Positions 22,804 to 31,173 of a stretch of DNA of 64,000 bases are shown piece after piece. Source of the stretch: Pseudonocardia ammonioxydans. GTDB taxonomy: Bacteria > Actinomycetota > Actinomycetes > Mycobacteriales > Pseudonocardiaceae. The notes beneath the pieces are model-generated. The model did no database searches and had not been told where the DNA came from. It saw nothing but the letters and a program-made list of their open reading frames with translations. The stretch's first letter is position 1. Each line of letters starts with the position of its first letter. Where the stretch lies: assembly GCF_900115005.1 (NCBI RefSeq), contig NZ_FOUY01000007.1, positions 124,001 to 188,000 on the forward strand. The letters run 5' to 3'. Both the position numbers and the translations under genes were made by a program.

Positions 22804-22839
22804 GTGGTTTTCGCGGTCAGGACCGCGAAAACCACTCAC
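22800..22839. terminator. Perfect 19-bp-arm palindrome, bidirectional terminator
   Basis: The left arm GTGAGTGGTTTTCGCGGTC (22800-22818) and right arm GACCGCGAAAACCACTCAC (22821-22839) are perfectly complementary, with only AG between them. The A-run and T-run inside the arms give it U-tract-like segments on either strand. It separates two convergent genes, and the stop codon of the plus-strand gene is the first three bases after 22800. Confidence 0.8.
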
Positions 22840-22844
22840 GGGGG

Positions 22845-24092
22845 TCAGGAATACCAGGTCGGTTCGGGCAGCTCGTCCCGCAACAGCCGTGCCCCGACCT
22901 CGCGCCGCTTGTAGGCGACGGGGTCGTGCAGGGTGTGGGTGCGGATGTTGCGCCAGAACCGGTCGAAGGCGAGCCCCGCGGCCGTCGCCCGCGCCCCCAG
23001 CCCCTCGAAGATCCCGCCGGTGATCTCCAGCGCGACCTCGGTCGCCCGCGCCTTCACCGCCGCGACCCGCACCTCGTGCTCGCCCCGCTGCTGCGCGGTG
23101 ACGTTCCAGGCGTCCCGGTGCAGCGCGAGCCCCTCGGCGGCGACGGCGTCGGCGAGCGCCTCGGCCGCCCAGAGCTTCGACTGGTAGTCGCCGTAGAGGT
23201 CGAGCTGGTACGGCTCGTCGACGGCCCGGTCGTGCCCGCCGTGCAGCCACGGCCGGGTCACCGTGCGGGTGTACTCGGCACCGGTCTCCAGCGCGCCCCG
23301 GGCGATGCCGAGGTAGAAGCTGACGAACACCAGCTGGATCGTCGGGACGTTGAGCGTGTTGTAGACCCGCGGCTGGAACACCTTGTCCACGAAGCCCGCC
23401 GCCGACGCCCACGGCACCCGCACGTCGGTGATCGTGACGCTGCCGCTCTCGGTGAGCCGCTGGCCGATGTTGTCCCAGTCGTCGTGGAAGACGATGCCGT
23501 CCTGGGCGCTGGGGACGATCGCGAACACGTGCGTGTCGGTGCCCTCCAGGACCCCCTCCAGCACGGTCACGTCGGAGACCCGGCTGCCGGTGGAGAACGA
23601 CTTGCGACCGTCGTAGACGATCTCGTCGCCGTCGTCGCGGATGCGCAGGTCCTGATCACGCGGGTTGACCGCACCGCCGAAGAACCAGCGGTTGCGGGTG
23701 GCGTCGGCCTCCACGGCCTCGATCTGTTCGGGGGTGCCGACCAGCCGGGCGGCCCAGAACCACAACAGGTGGTAGCCAAGCAGCTGGCCGATGGAGCCGT
23801 CGCCCGCGGCGACCTCGCGGATCACCCGGTAGGCGGTCGGCCACTCCTGGCCCCCGCCGCCGTGCTCGACCGGACCGAGCAGCGTGACCAGGCCGGCCTC
23901 CTTGAGCAGGGCGACCTCGTCGTAGGGGGTGGCGCCGGCGCGGTCGCGGGCGGCCGCGTCGCGCTCCAGGATGCGCCGGACCGCACGGGCCCGCTCCAGC
24001 CAGCCGGCCTCGTCGGACGGGGTGGGCGCGGCCGACCAGTCGATCACCTCGGTGACGGTGGTGGAGCCGGGACGGTTCTCGGTCGTGGTCAT
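22845..24092 (-). CDS. FMNH2-dependent sulfur acquisition monooxygenase, acyl-CoA dehydrogenase fold (SfnB/DszC-like)
   Basis: A 415-residue flavoprotein of the acyl-CoA dehydrogenase superfamily, in the subgroup with SfnB and the dibenzothiophene monooxygenase DszC. Supporting segments are EHGGGGQEWPTAYRVIREVAAGDGSIGQLLGYH, the GAVNPRD and FSTGSRVSDV motifs, and the C-terminal GGIFEGLGARAT region. Such enzymes use reduced flavin and O2 to oxidise organosulfur compounds when sulfate is scarce. The ATG at 24092 has AGGAG 8 nt upstream. It lies downstream of a Cys-ending leader peptide (stop at 24254) and near the sfnG gene, which supports sulfur scavenging rather than fatty-acid oxidation. The flavin reductase partner is not in the window. 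Confidence 0.87.
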   Translation of the reverse strand: MTTTENRPGSTTVTEVIDWSAAPTPSDEAGWLERARAVRRILERDAAARDRAGATPYDEVALLKEAGLVTLLGPVEHGGGGQEWPTAYRVIREVAAGDGSIGQLLGYHLLWFWAARLVGTPEQIEAVEADATRNRWFFGGAVNPRDQDLRIRDDGDEIVYDGRKSFSTGSRVSDVTVLEGVLEGTDTHVFAIVPSAQDGIVFHDDWDNIGQRLTESGSVTITDVRVPWASAAGFVDKVFQPRVYNTLNVPTIQLVFVSFYLGIARGALETGAEYTRTVTRPWLHGGHDRAVDEPYQLDLYGDYQSKLWAAEALADAVAAEGLALHRDAWNVTAQQRGEHEVRVAAVKARATEVALEITGGIFEGLGARATAAGLAFDRFWRNIRTHTLHDPVAYKRREVGARLLRDELPEPTWYS

Positions 24093-24155
24093 GACAGAAC
24101 TCCTCGGAGCAGGAGGGCCCACCGGACACGGGAGCGCGGGAACGGCGCGGACGCG

Positions 24156-24184
24156 GTCCGGCAGGCGGTTCGACGATGCCGGAC
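24156..24184 (-). promoter_or_regulatory. Hairpin between leader peptide and SfnB-like gene (candidate attenuator)
   Basis: GTCCGGCA (24156-24163) and TGCCGGAC (24177-24184) are perfect complements with a 13-nt loop. The hairpin lies in the 161-nt gap between the leader-peptide stop and the monooxygenase start. It could be the regulated terminator or an anti-terminator element; no U-tract decides this. Confidence 0.45.
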
Positions 24185-24253
24185 GATCACCGGTGGACGC
24201 GGGCGCCACCGGCCGCGCCACGACCCGGGACGGGCACGTGGCGCGGGGGCCGG

Positions 24254-24325
24254 TCAGCGACAGCCGGAGGAGTTCACACGGGCCAGGTCGACGTGGCGTC
24301 GACGGGTGAGCCAGGTGAACAGCAC
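24254..24325 (-). CDS. Cysteine-ending leader peptide upstream of the SfnB-like gene
   Basis: A 23-codon reading frame starting GTG at 24325. It encodes the motif TRRRHVDLARV and ends Gly-Cys-Arg-stop. The same TRRRHVD...CR-stop layout occurs in the leader of the neighbouring sfnG gene. From memory, actinobacterial putative leader peptides of this form precede sulfur-assimilation genes. Slow translation of the penultimate Cys codon when cysteine is scarce would let downstream RNA fold into the permissive state. Its own ribosome site is weak. Confidence 0.7.
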   Translation of the reverse strand: MLFTWLTRRRHVDLARVNSSGCR

Positions 24326-24436
24326 GAGTCCAGTCTTCGTGGCCCCCGCCGGGCAGTCAACACCGGCGTGGCCGGAGTGGGACGGGTGTGCAGCTGTCCG
24401 GACACGCCGGCCCCGGCGCACCCGCATCCGGACGCG

Positions 24437-24476
24437 AACGGGCCCTCCGTGGGAGCGATCCCACGGAGGGCCCGTT
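24437..24476 (-). terminator. Strong terminator hairpin downstream of sfnG
   Basis: AACGGGCCCTCCGTGGGA (24437-24454) pairs perfectly with its complement at 24459-24476 across a GCGA tetraloop, an 18-bp stem. It lies 24 bp past the sfnG stop on the minus strand and thus separates sfnG transcription from the leader peptide of the next gene. Confidence 0.88.
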
Positions 24477-24500
24477 GTGTGCGACGGAGCGGAGGAGCCG

Positions 24501-25667
24501 TCAGGCGCCGCTGAGCTGGGGCTCGCGCGCGGCCAGCTCGGCCTCCTTCTCCCGGATGATCGGCAGCACGTTCTTGCCGAAGTACTCGACCTCCTCCTGG
24601 AAGTGCAGGAAGCCCAGCAGCAGCAGGTTGGCGCCGCGGCGCTTGTACTCGATGGCGCGGTCGGCGATCTGCTCCGGCGTGCCGATGAGCTGGGTCTTGA
24701 AGCCGTCGTTGTACTGGACCAGGTCCTCGAACGACGAGTCCGCCCACATGCCGCGCTTGTCACCGGTGGAGTTCCCGGCCTGCTGGACGGCGTTGCGGAA
24801 GCCCTCGACGGCCGGCTTGTTGGCCTTCGCGACGATCTCGCGCAGGGTGTCCCGGGCCTCCTTCTCGGAGTCGCGGGCGATCATGAAGCCGTTCAGGCCG
24901 AACCGCACCGGGGTCAGGCGCTGGGCGGTCTTGGCGTGGCCCAGGACCTCCTCGACCTGCTCGGAGAAGCCGTCGTAGTCCTTGCCGTTCGAGAAGTACC
25001 AGTCCGACACCGTGCCGCCGTTGCGGCGGGCCGCGGTCGAGTTGCCGCCCTGGAAGATCTCCGGGTGCGGGCGGCCGGGCACGTCGACCGGCCTCGGCTT
25101 CAGGTCGAACCCGTGCACCCGGTAGAAGTCGCCGCTGAACTCGGCACCGCCCTCGCCCGCGGTCCAGATCTCCCGCAGCACGCGGATGAACTCGTTCGTG
25201 CGACGGTAGCGCTCGTCGTGCTCCAGCCACGGCTCACCCATCGCGGTGAACTCGTCCTTCAGCCAGCCGGAGACCACGTTGAGCGCGACCCGCCCGCCGG
25301 TGAGGTGGTCGGCGGTGGCGATCCACTTCGAGAGCACGGCCGGCTGCCACAGGCCCGGGTGCACGGCCGCGATCAGCTTGAGCTTCGTGGTGGCCAGCGC
25401 CAGGGCCAGCGAGAAGCTGGTCGCCTCGTGCTGGTGGTCGGCGCCGTAGCTGGCCATGTAGCGGATCTGGGACAGCGCGTACTCGAAGCCGTTCTCCTCG
25501 GCGGTGCGCGCCAGCTTCACGTTGTAGTCGTAGCCCCAGTCGGTGCGCTGCTCGATGGAGCTGGTGACCAGGCCACCGGACACGTTGGGCACCCAGTAGG
25601 CGAACTTGAGCGGCTCGCCGACCTGGGGGTTCACGGTGGCGTCGAGGTTGCCGATGGTGTCGGACAC
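24501..25667 (-). CDS. sfnG: Dimethylsulfone monooxygenase SfnG (luciferase-like, FMNH2-dependent)
   Basis: A 388-residue bacterial-luciferase-fold protein closely matching SfnG. The diagnostic runs are FAYWVPNVSGGLVTSSIEQRT, YDYNVKLARTAEENGFEYAL, the HLTGGRVALNVVSGW loop and GEPWLEHDERYRR. SfnG converts dimethylsulfone to methanesulfinate with FMNH2 and O2, feeding sulfur from dimethyl-sulfide-derived compounds into sulfite. The GTG at 25667 follows an AGGAGCTCC ribosome site. Upstream is a leader peptide ending Cys-Arg-stop; downstream is a strong terminator, so it is its own transcription unit. The alkanesulfonate monooxygenase and flavin reductase normally needed to finish the route are not in the window. 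Confidence 0.92.
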   Translation of the reverse strand: MSDTIGNLDATVNPQVGEPLKFAYWVPNVSGGLVTSSIEQRTDWGYDYNVKLARTAEENGFEYALSQIRYMASYGADHQHEATSFSLALALATTKLKLIAAVHPGLWQPAVLSKWIATADHLTGGRVALNVVSGWLKDEFTAMGEPWLEHDERYRRTNEFIRVLREIWTAGEGGAEFSGDFYRVHGFDLKPRPVDVPGRPHPEIFQGGNSTAARRNGGTVSDWYFSNGKDYDGFSEQVEEVLGHAKTAQRLTPVRFGLNGFMIARDSEKEARDTLREIVAKANKPAVEGFRNAVQQAGNSTGDKRGMWADSSFEDLVQYNDGFKTQLIGTPEQIADRAIEYKRRGANLLLLGFLHFQEEVEYFGKNVLPIIREKEAELAAREPQLSGA

Positions 25668-25706
25668 GGGCGGAGCTCCTGGTGGTCGGTGCTGCACACG
25701 GCTGCG

Positions 25707-25731
25707 GGGGTGCGCGGACGGCGCGCACCCC
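25707..25731 (-). promoter_or_regulatory. Hairpin between leader peptide and sfnG (candidate attenuator)
   Basis: GGGGTGCGC (25707-25715) and GCGCACCCC (25723-25731) form a perfect 9-bp stem with a 7-nt loop. It lies in the 112-nt gap between the leader-peptide stop and the sfnG start, where a regulated terminator would be expected. Confidence 0.5.
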
Positions 25732-25779
25732 ACGTCGGGCGGAGAGGAAAAAGAGAAGACGGACCTGCGGAACGAGTGA

Positions 25780-25851
25780 TCAGCGACAGGCCTGGCTCAC
25801 GACGACCAGGTGGTCGACGTGACGGCGGCGCGTCAGCAGGAATCCGGTCAC
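25780..25851 (-). CDS. Cysteine-ending leader peptide upstream of sfnG
   Basis: A 23-codon frame starting GTG at 25851, directly after GGTGGAGGCC. It encodes LLTRRRHVDHLVVVSQACR and then TGA. It shares TRRRHVD and the terminal Cys-Arg with the leader upstream of the SfnB-like gene, although their middle parts and nucleotide sequences differ, which is the pattern expected of a selected peptide. The role is inferred to be cysteine-responsive attenuation of sfnG. Confidence 0.72.
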   Translation of the reverse strand: MTGFLLTRRRHVDHLVVVSQACR

Positions 25852-25903
25852 GGCCTCCACCGAACTCCGGGCCCGCACGGTTGTCAACCGGACGCGGGCG
25901 AGG

Positions 25904-27634
25904 TCACGCGGAGAAGTGCCCGGCGTGCTCGGCCCGCAGCCGGTACTTGAGCACCTTGCCGCCGACGGTCTCCGGCAGCGTCTCGACGACCAGGACGGCC
26001 TTCGGTGTCTCGAAACCGGCCAGCCGCCCGCGGCAGAAGGCGATCACCTCGTCGGGGTCCGGGACGGCGCCGGCGGCCGGCACCACGACCGCGGTCACCG
26101 CCTCGCCCCACCGTGCGTGCGGCAGTCCGACGACCGCGGCCTTCGCCACCGCCGGGTGCTCGTGCAGCACCGCTTCGACCCGCATCGAGGCGACGTTCTC
26201 CCCACCGGATTTCACGATGTCCTTGTAGCGGTCGACCATGACCCGCAACCCGTCGTCGTCGACGAGGGCCGAGTCACCGGAGTGGAACCAGCCGCCGCGG
26301 AACGCCTCCCGGGTCGCGTCCGGGTCCCGGTAGTACCCGGCGGCCATGACCGGGGACCGGTAGACGGCCTCGCCCGGCTCGCCCCGCACCGGGTCGCCCG
26401 CCTCGTCGACCACGTCGGAGGCGAGCAGCCCGCTCGGGACGCCGACGTAGTTCATCGACGGTGCCGTCGCCGTGTGCGTGTCCGGCCAGCGGCTCGGCCA
26501 GAACCGGTGGCAGGCGATCGCCTCGGTCTGCCCGAAGATCCCGACCGTGACCATGCCGGGTGCGCAGCGGGCCCCGAGCCGCTCGAGCAGCGCCGGGGCG
26601 AGCGCGCCCCAGCCGTAGAACAGGGTGGTCACCGACGTCCAGTCGAGCGCCGGGTCCCGGTCCAGCTCGTCGGCGAGCATCCCGACGAACTGCGGCGACC
26701 CGGCCCAGAGCGCGCTCACCCGGTGCCGGTCCACGGCCGCGGCGACGTCGGCCGGCACCGGGCGACGGCCCAGCACCACCGCACCGCCCGCCAGCAGCGC
26801 GGCGTTCGGGAAGATCACGTCACCGACGTGGTAGATCACCGGCAGGAACGTGCCGACGACCAGGTCGGTGTCGTGCCGCAGGCCGCGCGACAGCGACAGG
26901 GCGAAGTTCAGCCCGGCGGTCTGGGCGTACTGGTGCGAGAGCATCACGGCCTTGGGCAGCGCGGTCGTGCCCGAGGTGAACAGCAGCTCGTACACGTCGT
27001 CGCCGTGGACCTCGACCTCGGGCTCGTCCGCCGGATGCGACGCCACGAGCTCGCCGAACGACGGCGACCCGGCGACCGGTCCACCGCCGATCGTGACCGT
27101 CGCGCCGACGGCCAGGCCGCGGTCGGCGAAGACCGTCGAGACCCGGGGCCACAGCTCGGCGTCGACCAGCGTGAACCGCGGCTCGACCCGTTCGACTAGT
27201 GCGGTCAGGACGTCCGGGGCCAGGCCCGGATTGACCGGCGCGGCGACCATCCCGGCCTTCGCGATGCCGATCTTGGCCAGGTAGGCCTCGACCGAGTTCT
27301 CGCACACCAGCAGCACCACGTCGCCGGGGGTGAGGCCGGCCGCGAGCAGCGCGTGCGCGAACCGGTTCGCCACGGCGTCGCCCTGCCGGGCGGTGACGGC
27401 GGCGAACTGCTCCTCGCCGTGTGCGCCGGGCATCCCGCGCAGCACCACCTGGTCCGGCCGGCTCCAGGTGAGCCGCTCCAGCACGTCGCCGGCGCAGGTG
27501 CGTTCCCAGCGCTGGACCGCGCGCCGGCCGCGCAGCGTGGTCACGTCGATCTCGTCCGGAGCCGGGAGCGCCGTGCCGTGCGCGTGTCGCGGGAGTCCGG
27601 TGTCGGGCCGTTCGTGCCGGGCCGTGTCGCTCAT
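25904..27634 (-). CDS. AMP-binding acyl-CoA synthetase
   Basis: A 576-residue ANL-superfamily ligase. The P-loop-like motif LLFTSGTTALPKAVMLSH, the FGQTEA motif, GWFHSGD, the hinge VDRYKDIVKSGGENV and the C-terminal catalytic Lys in GGKVLKYRL are all present. It activates a carboxylic acid to an acyl-AMP and then to acyl-CoA. The substrate is unknown. The ATG at 27634 has AAGGAG 8 nt upstream. It lies 83 bp downstream of the TetR gene on the same strand, so the two may be co-transcribed, and it could supply CoA esters to the divergent atu-like operon. Confidence 0.88.
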   Translation of the reverse strand: MSDTARHERPDTGLPRHAHGTALPAPDEIDVTTLRGRRAVQRWERTCAGDVLERLTWSRPDQVVLRGMPGAHGEEQFAAVTARQGDAVANRFAHALLAAGLTPGDVVLLVCENSVEAYLAKIGIAKAGMVAAPVNPGLAPDVLTALVERVEPRFTLVDAELWPRVSTVFADRGLAVGATVTIGGGPVAGSPSFGELVASHPADEPEVEVHGDDVYELLFTSGTTALPKAVMLSHQYAQTAGLNFALSLSRGLRHDTDLVVGTFLPVIYHVGDVIFPNAALLAGGAVVLGRRPVPADVAAAVDRHRVSALWAGSPQFVGMLADELDRDPALDWTSVTTLFYGWGALAPALLERLGARCAPGMVTVGIFGQTEAIACHRFWPSRWPDTHTATAPSMNYVGVPSGLLASDVVDEAGDPVRGEPGEAVYRSPVMAAGYYRDPDATREAFRGGWFHSGDSALVDDDGLRVMVDRYKDIVKSGGENVASMRVEAVLHEHPAVAKAAVVGLPHARWGEAVTAVVVPAAGAVPDPDEVIAFCRGRLAGFETPKAVLVVETLPETVGGKVLKYRLRAEHAGHFSA

Positions 27635-27717
27635 GCCGCCGGCTCCTTCGCCGTGGGGGATCACGGGACTATGACGTGACCCCGGCCACTCCGGCAAGAG
27701 CTGGAGTAAATGTCAGT

Positions 27718-28353
27718 TCACTCAGCCGAGGTGTCGGGCGGGTCGACGCCGAGGCAGCCGTGCGCGACTCCGGTCAGCAGCGTCGCGAGATGCTCCGGGG
27801 CCAGTCCGCTGCGGAAGAACAGCGTCGACTGGATCGCCCCGACGCAGGCGTGCACGAGCACCCGCAGCTCGCCGTCGGACAGGTCGCGGCGCAGCGGGGC
27901 GAGCACGTGCACCCAGTCCTCGACGTGGTGCCGCTGGCGCCGGCGCAGCGACCGGCGCGCCTCCTCGGGCAGCGTGTGCACCTCGCGGTGGTAGACGGCG
28001 AGCTCGGCACGGTGCTCGATCGCCACCGTGATGTGGTCGCCGACCAGCAGTGACAGTGCGGACCGGTCGGAGGTCGCGGCCTCCAGTGCGGCCGCGGCAC
28101 CCTGCTCCAGGCGGGTCATGCCGCGCTCGAGCAGGGCGACCAGGATCGCCTCCTTGGAGGCGAAGTGCCGGTAGACCCCGGAGCCGACGATGCCGGCCTC
28201 GGCGCCGATCTCGGCCATCCCGACGGCGTGGAAGCCGCGGCTCGCGATCAGCCGGGCCGCCGCGGCGAGGATCCGCTCCCCGCGGGCGGGGTCGCGGCGA
28301 CGGGGCGCCGCACCCGGTGCGGCGGGGGTCGAGGACGGCGTTCCGGCCGGCAT
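27718..28353 (-). CDS. TetR/AcrR family transcriptional regulator
   Basis: A 211-residue regulator. The N-terminal helix-turn-helix reads ERILAAAARLIASRGFHAVGMAEIGAEAG, followed by GVYRHFASKEAILVALLERG, the classic TetR recognition helix region. The ligand-binding half is helical with no identifiable ligand. It is divergent from the acyl-CoA dehydrogenase gene at 28421; a palindrome at 28392-28409 in the gap is the obvious operator. In the Pseudomonas atu locus a TetR-type AtuR represses in the same position, so a CoA-ester-responsive repressor is plausible here. The start is not fixed by a ribosome site; an upstream TTG at 28392 is possible but would run through the operator. Confidence 0.88.
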   Translation of the reverse strand: MPAGTPSSTPAAPGAAPRRRDPARGERILAAAARLIASRGFHAVGMAEIGAEAGIVGSGVYRHFASKEAILVALLERGMTRLEQGAAAALEAATSDRSALSLLVGDHITVAIEHRAELAVYHREVHTLPEEARRSLRRRQRHHVEDWVHVLAPLRRDLSDGELRVLVHACVGAIQSTLFFRSGLAPEHLATLLTGVAHGCLGVDPPDTSAE

Positions 28354-28391
28354 CTGGTCAGCATGGCAGTCGCGCGGTATGGTGCGCCACA

Positions 28392-28409
28392 AGTGAACGA
28401 TCGATCACT
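28392..28409. promoter_or_regulatory. Palindromic operator between TetR gene and acyl-CoA operon
   Basis: AGTGAACGATCGATCACT is an 18-bp near-perfect palindrome with one mismatched symmetric pair. A TATGGT hexamer just left of it (about 28379) could be the -10 box of the operon, which would place the operator at the transcription start and allow repression. It ends 11 bp before the GTG of the dehydrogenase. Confidence 0.65.
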
Positions 28410-28420
28410 GGGGAGTCGGC

Positions 28421-29572
28421 GTGGACTTCACCGAGACAGACGAGGAACGCGACCTCCGGTCCGCCGTGGCGGACATCGCGGGATCCTTCGGCAGCGAGTA
28501 CTACCTGCGGTGCGCCCGGGAGGGCCGGCACACCCAGGAGCTGTGGGCGGCGCTGGGCGAGGCCGGGTTCCTGGGGGTCAACGTGGCCGAGGCCTACGGC
28601 GGCGGGGGCGGCGGGCTGGTGGAGCTGTCCGCGGTCTGCGAGGAGGCGGCCGCGCAGGGGACACCGCTGCTGCTGGTGCTGGTCTCCGCGGCGATCTCGG
28701 CCGAGGTGATCGGCGACTTCGGCTCCGAGGAGCTGCGCAAGCGCTGGCTGCCGGGCCTCGCCGACGGCTCCACGAAGGTCGTCTTCGCGATCACCGAGCC
28801 GGACGCCGGGTCGAACACCCACCGGATGGCCACCCACGCCGAGCGCGACGGTGACCACTGGGTGCTCAACGGCACCAAGCACTACATCTCCGGCACCGAC
28901 GACGCCGAGGCTGTGCTGGTGGTCGCGCGTAGCGGGCGCACACCCGACGCGCGGGCGCTGCTGTCGCTGTTCGTCGTGCCGGTCGACTCGCCGGGCCTGG
29001 TCCGCACCCCGCTCCCGGTCGACCTGATCGCGCCGGACAAGCAGCACGTCCTGCATTTCGACGATGTCCGCGTCCCGGCGGCGAACCTGGTCGGCGCGGA
29101 GGGCGACGGTTTCCGCCAGGTCTTCCGCGGCCTGAACCCGGAGCGGATCACCGGGGCGGCGCTCGGTGTCGGCATCGCCCGGTTCGCGCTGGCCAGGGCC
29201 GCCGAGTACGCCCGTACGCGTCAGGTGTGGGACACCCCGATCGGGGCCCACCAGGGTGTCTCGCACCCGCTGGCGAAGGCCCGGATCGAGACCGAGCTCG
29301 CGGCGCTGATGACCCGCAAGGCGGCCTGGTTGCACGACCGCGGGCTGCCGGCGGGCGAGGAGTCCAACATGGCCAAGTACGCCGCCGCGGAGGCCGCGAT
29401 GCACGCGCTCGACGCGGCCATGCAGACCCACGGCGGCAACGGCCTGGCCAGCGAGTACGGGTTCATCCCGTACTGGGGGATGGCCCGGCTGATGCAGGTC
29501 GCGCCGGTGAACCGGGAGATGATCCTCAACCACGTCGCCCAGCACGGCCTGGGCCTTCCGAGGTCGTATTGA
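28421..29572 (+). CDS. Acyl-CoA dehydrogenase (AtuD-like position)
   Basis: A 383-residue FAD-dependent acyl-CoA dehydrogenase with the standard segments: FAITEPDAGSNTHRM and DHWVLNGTKHYISG in the beta domain, and MQTHGGNGLASEYG plus the YWGMARLMQVAPVNREMILNHVAQ C-terminus. The reaction is alpha,beta-desaturation of an acyl-CoA with electron transfer to ETF. As first gene of the operon it matches AtuD (citronellyl-CoA dehydrogenase) or LiuA in the analogous loci. The GTG start at 28421 follows GGGGAG. The stop overlaps the next ATG by one base (TGATG), so the following ligase is translationally coupled. Confidence 0.9.
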   Translation: MDFTETDEERDLRSAVADIAGSFGSEYYLRCAREGRHTQELWAALGEAGFLGVNVAEAYGGGGGGLVELSAVCEEAAAQGTPLLLVLVSAAISAEVIGDFGSEELRKRWLPGLADGSTKVVFAITEPDAGSNTHRMATHAERDGDHWVLNGTKHYISGTDDAEAVLVVARSGRTPDARALLSLFVVPVDSPGLVRTPLPVDLIAPDKQHVLHFDDVRVPAANLVGAEGDGFRQVFRGLNPERITGAALGVGIARFALARAAEYARTRQVWDTPIGAHQGVSHPLAKARIETELAALMTRKAAWLHDRGLPAGEESNMAKYAAAEAAMHALDAAMQTHGGNGLASEYGFIPYWGMARLMQVAPVNREMILNHVAQHGLGLPRSY

Positions 29573-31173
29573 TGGACCGCGCGCTGGAGCGGAACCTGAT
29601 CCAGCGGGTCGCCGTGGCGGATTCGCTGACCCGCAGCGCGGCCGCCCGGCCGGACCAGGTCGCCGTCGTGGACGGCGACCGCAGCTGGACCTATGCCGCG
29701 TTCGACGCCTGGGTCTCCCGACTCGCCCGCGGCCTGGACCGGCGGGGGTACGCCCGCGGTGACGTGCTCGCGCTGGCGGCGGGCAACAGCGCCGAGTTCC
29801 TGACCGTCTACTACGCCTGTGCCCGGCTCGGTGTGGTCTGCGTGCCGATCAACCTCGGCTGGCGGACCGATGAGGTCGCCTACGTCCTGGGCCATTCGAA
29901 GGCCCGCGGCATCGTGGTGGAGACCCAGTTGGTGGACGGCCTGGCCGAGGCCGTCACGAAGGCCGTCGACGTGGCGGACGTGATCGTCGCGCCCGGCCTC
30001 GGGGCAGGGCACGGCACCGGGCCGGCGGACCGTGCCTGGTCCACGATGGACGCGCTGGAGGTGGCGGGCGACGGCCCGGTCGAGGCGCTCGTGGAGGACC
30101 GCGACCCGTTGAGCTACCTCTACACCTCGGGGACGACGTCGTTCCCGAAGGGCGTCGCCGCCTCGCATCTCGCGATCACGATGGAGTCGATGTCGGCTGC
30201 ACTGGACTCGGGGTGGCACGCCGGTGACCGCTTCCTGGCGATGATGCCGATGTTCCACACCGCGCAGCTCAACGCGTTCTGCACGCCGGCGATCCTGGTG
30301 GGGGCCACGATTCACGTGGTGCGCGGGTTCGAGCCGGCGGCGTTCCTGGACACGATCGAACGCGAGGGCATCACCCAGGTGTTCGGGCTGCCGATGATGT
30401 ACCGGGCCGCTCTGGAGCACCCGTCGTTCGCCGGCCGTGACCTGTCCTCGCTGCGCCGGGCGGTGTACGCGATGGCGCCGATGCCCGAACCGTTGATCCG
30501 TGCCTGCCTGGAGGGGTACGGCTGTGCGTTCGCGCTGCTGTTCGGCCAGACCGAGATGAGCCCGTGCACCACGCTGTTCCGGCCCGAGCACCAGCTGAGC
30601 CACGTCGGTGCGGTCGGCACCCCGATCACCGGCGTCCAGGTCGCGATCATGGGGCCGGACGGGGCGCTGCTGGGGCCCGGGGAGGTGGGCGAGATCGTCT
30701 ACCGCGGGCCGTCGACCATGAACGGCTATCTCGACGACGACGAGGCCACCGACGAGGTGTTCCGGCACGGTTGGTTCCACTCGGGGGACGCCGGATCGTT
30801 CGGTGCGGACGGCGTGCTCTGGTTCGCCGACCGCTACAAGGACGTGATCAAGACCGGTGGCGAGAACGTGGCGTCGCTGGAGGTCGAGCGCGCCGTCTAC
30901 GCCACCGATCCGCAGATCGCCGAGGTGGTCGTCGTCGGGCTGCCGCACGAGCGTTGGAGCGAGGCGATCACCGCCGTCGTCGTCCCCGCACCCGGTGCGT
31001 CGATCGACCCGGACGCGTTGCTGACCGGGCTGAGGCAGCGCCTCGACGGGTTCAAGGTGCCCAAGGCGGTGCTGGTCGTCGACGAGCTGCCGAAGACGTC
31101 CACCGGCAAGATCCGGAAGAACGTCGTCCGGGACCGGTACGCCGGCCACTACGCGGAGGAGGAGGGGCGCTGA
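29572..31173 (+). CDS. AMP-binding acyl-CoA ligase
   Basis: A 533-residue ANL-family ligase with YLYTSGTTSFPKGVAASH, LLFGQTEMSP, GWFHSGDAG, ADRYKDVIKTGGENV and the catalytic Lys in STGKIRKNVV. It should make the CoA thioester that enters the operon's pathway. AtuH has this role in acyclic terpene degradation. Start and stop overlap neighbours by one base on each side, so it sits in a tightly coupled operon between the dehydrogenase and the carboxylase beta subunit. It is a paralogue of the ligases at 25904 and 34913. Confidence 0.9.
   Translation: MDRALERNLIQRVAVADSLTRSAAARPDQVAVVDGDRSWTYAAFDAWVSRLARGLDRRGYARGDVLALAAGNSAEFLTVYYACARLGVVCVPINLGWRTDEVAYVLGHSKARGIVVETQLVDGLAEAVTKAVDVADVIVAPGLGAGHGTGPADRAWSTMDALEVAGDGPVEALVEDRDPLSYLYTSGTTSFPKGVAASHLAITMESMSAALDSGWHAGDRFLAMMPMFHTAQLNAFCTPAILVGATIHVVRGFEPAAFLDTIEREGITQVFGLPMMYRAALEHPSFAGRDLSSLRRAVYAMAPMPEPLIRACLEGYGCAFALLFGQTEMSPCTTLFRPEHQLSHVGAVGTPITGVQVAIMGPDGALLGPGEVGEIVYRGPSTMNGYLDDDEATDEVFRHGWFHSGDAGSFGADGVLWFADRYKDVIKTGGENVASLEVERAVYATDPQIAEVVVVGLPHERWSEAITAVVVPAPGASIDPDALLTGLRQRLDGFKVPKAVLVVDELPKTSTGKIRKNVVRDRYAGHYAEEEGR

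Noticed and set aside
21369..26228. A plus-strand open frame of about 1,600 codons across several genes
   Set aside because: It crosses the GDT1 gene, the NAD(P)-binding protein, a perfect terminator palindrome and two minus-strand enzyme genes; its translation is low-complexity and matches nothing.
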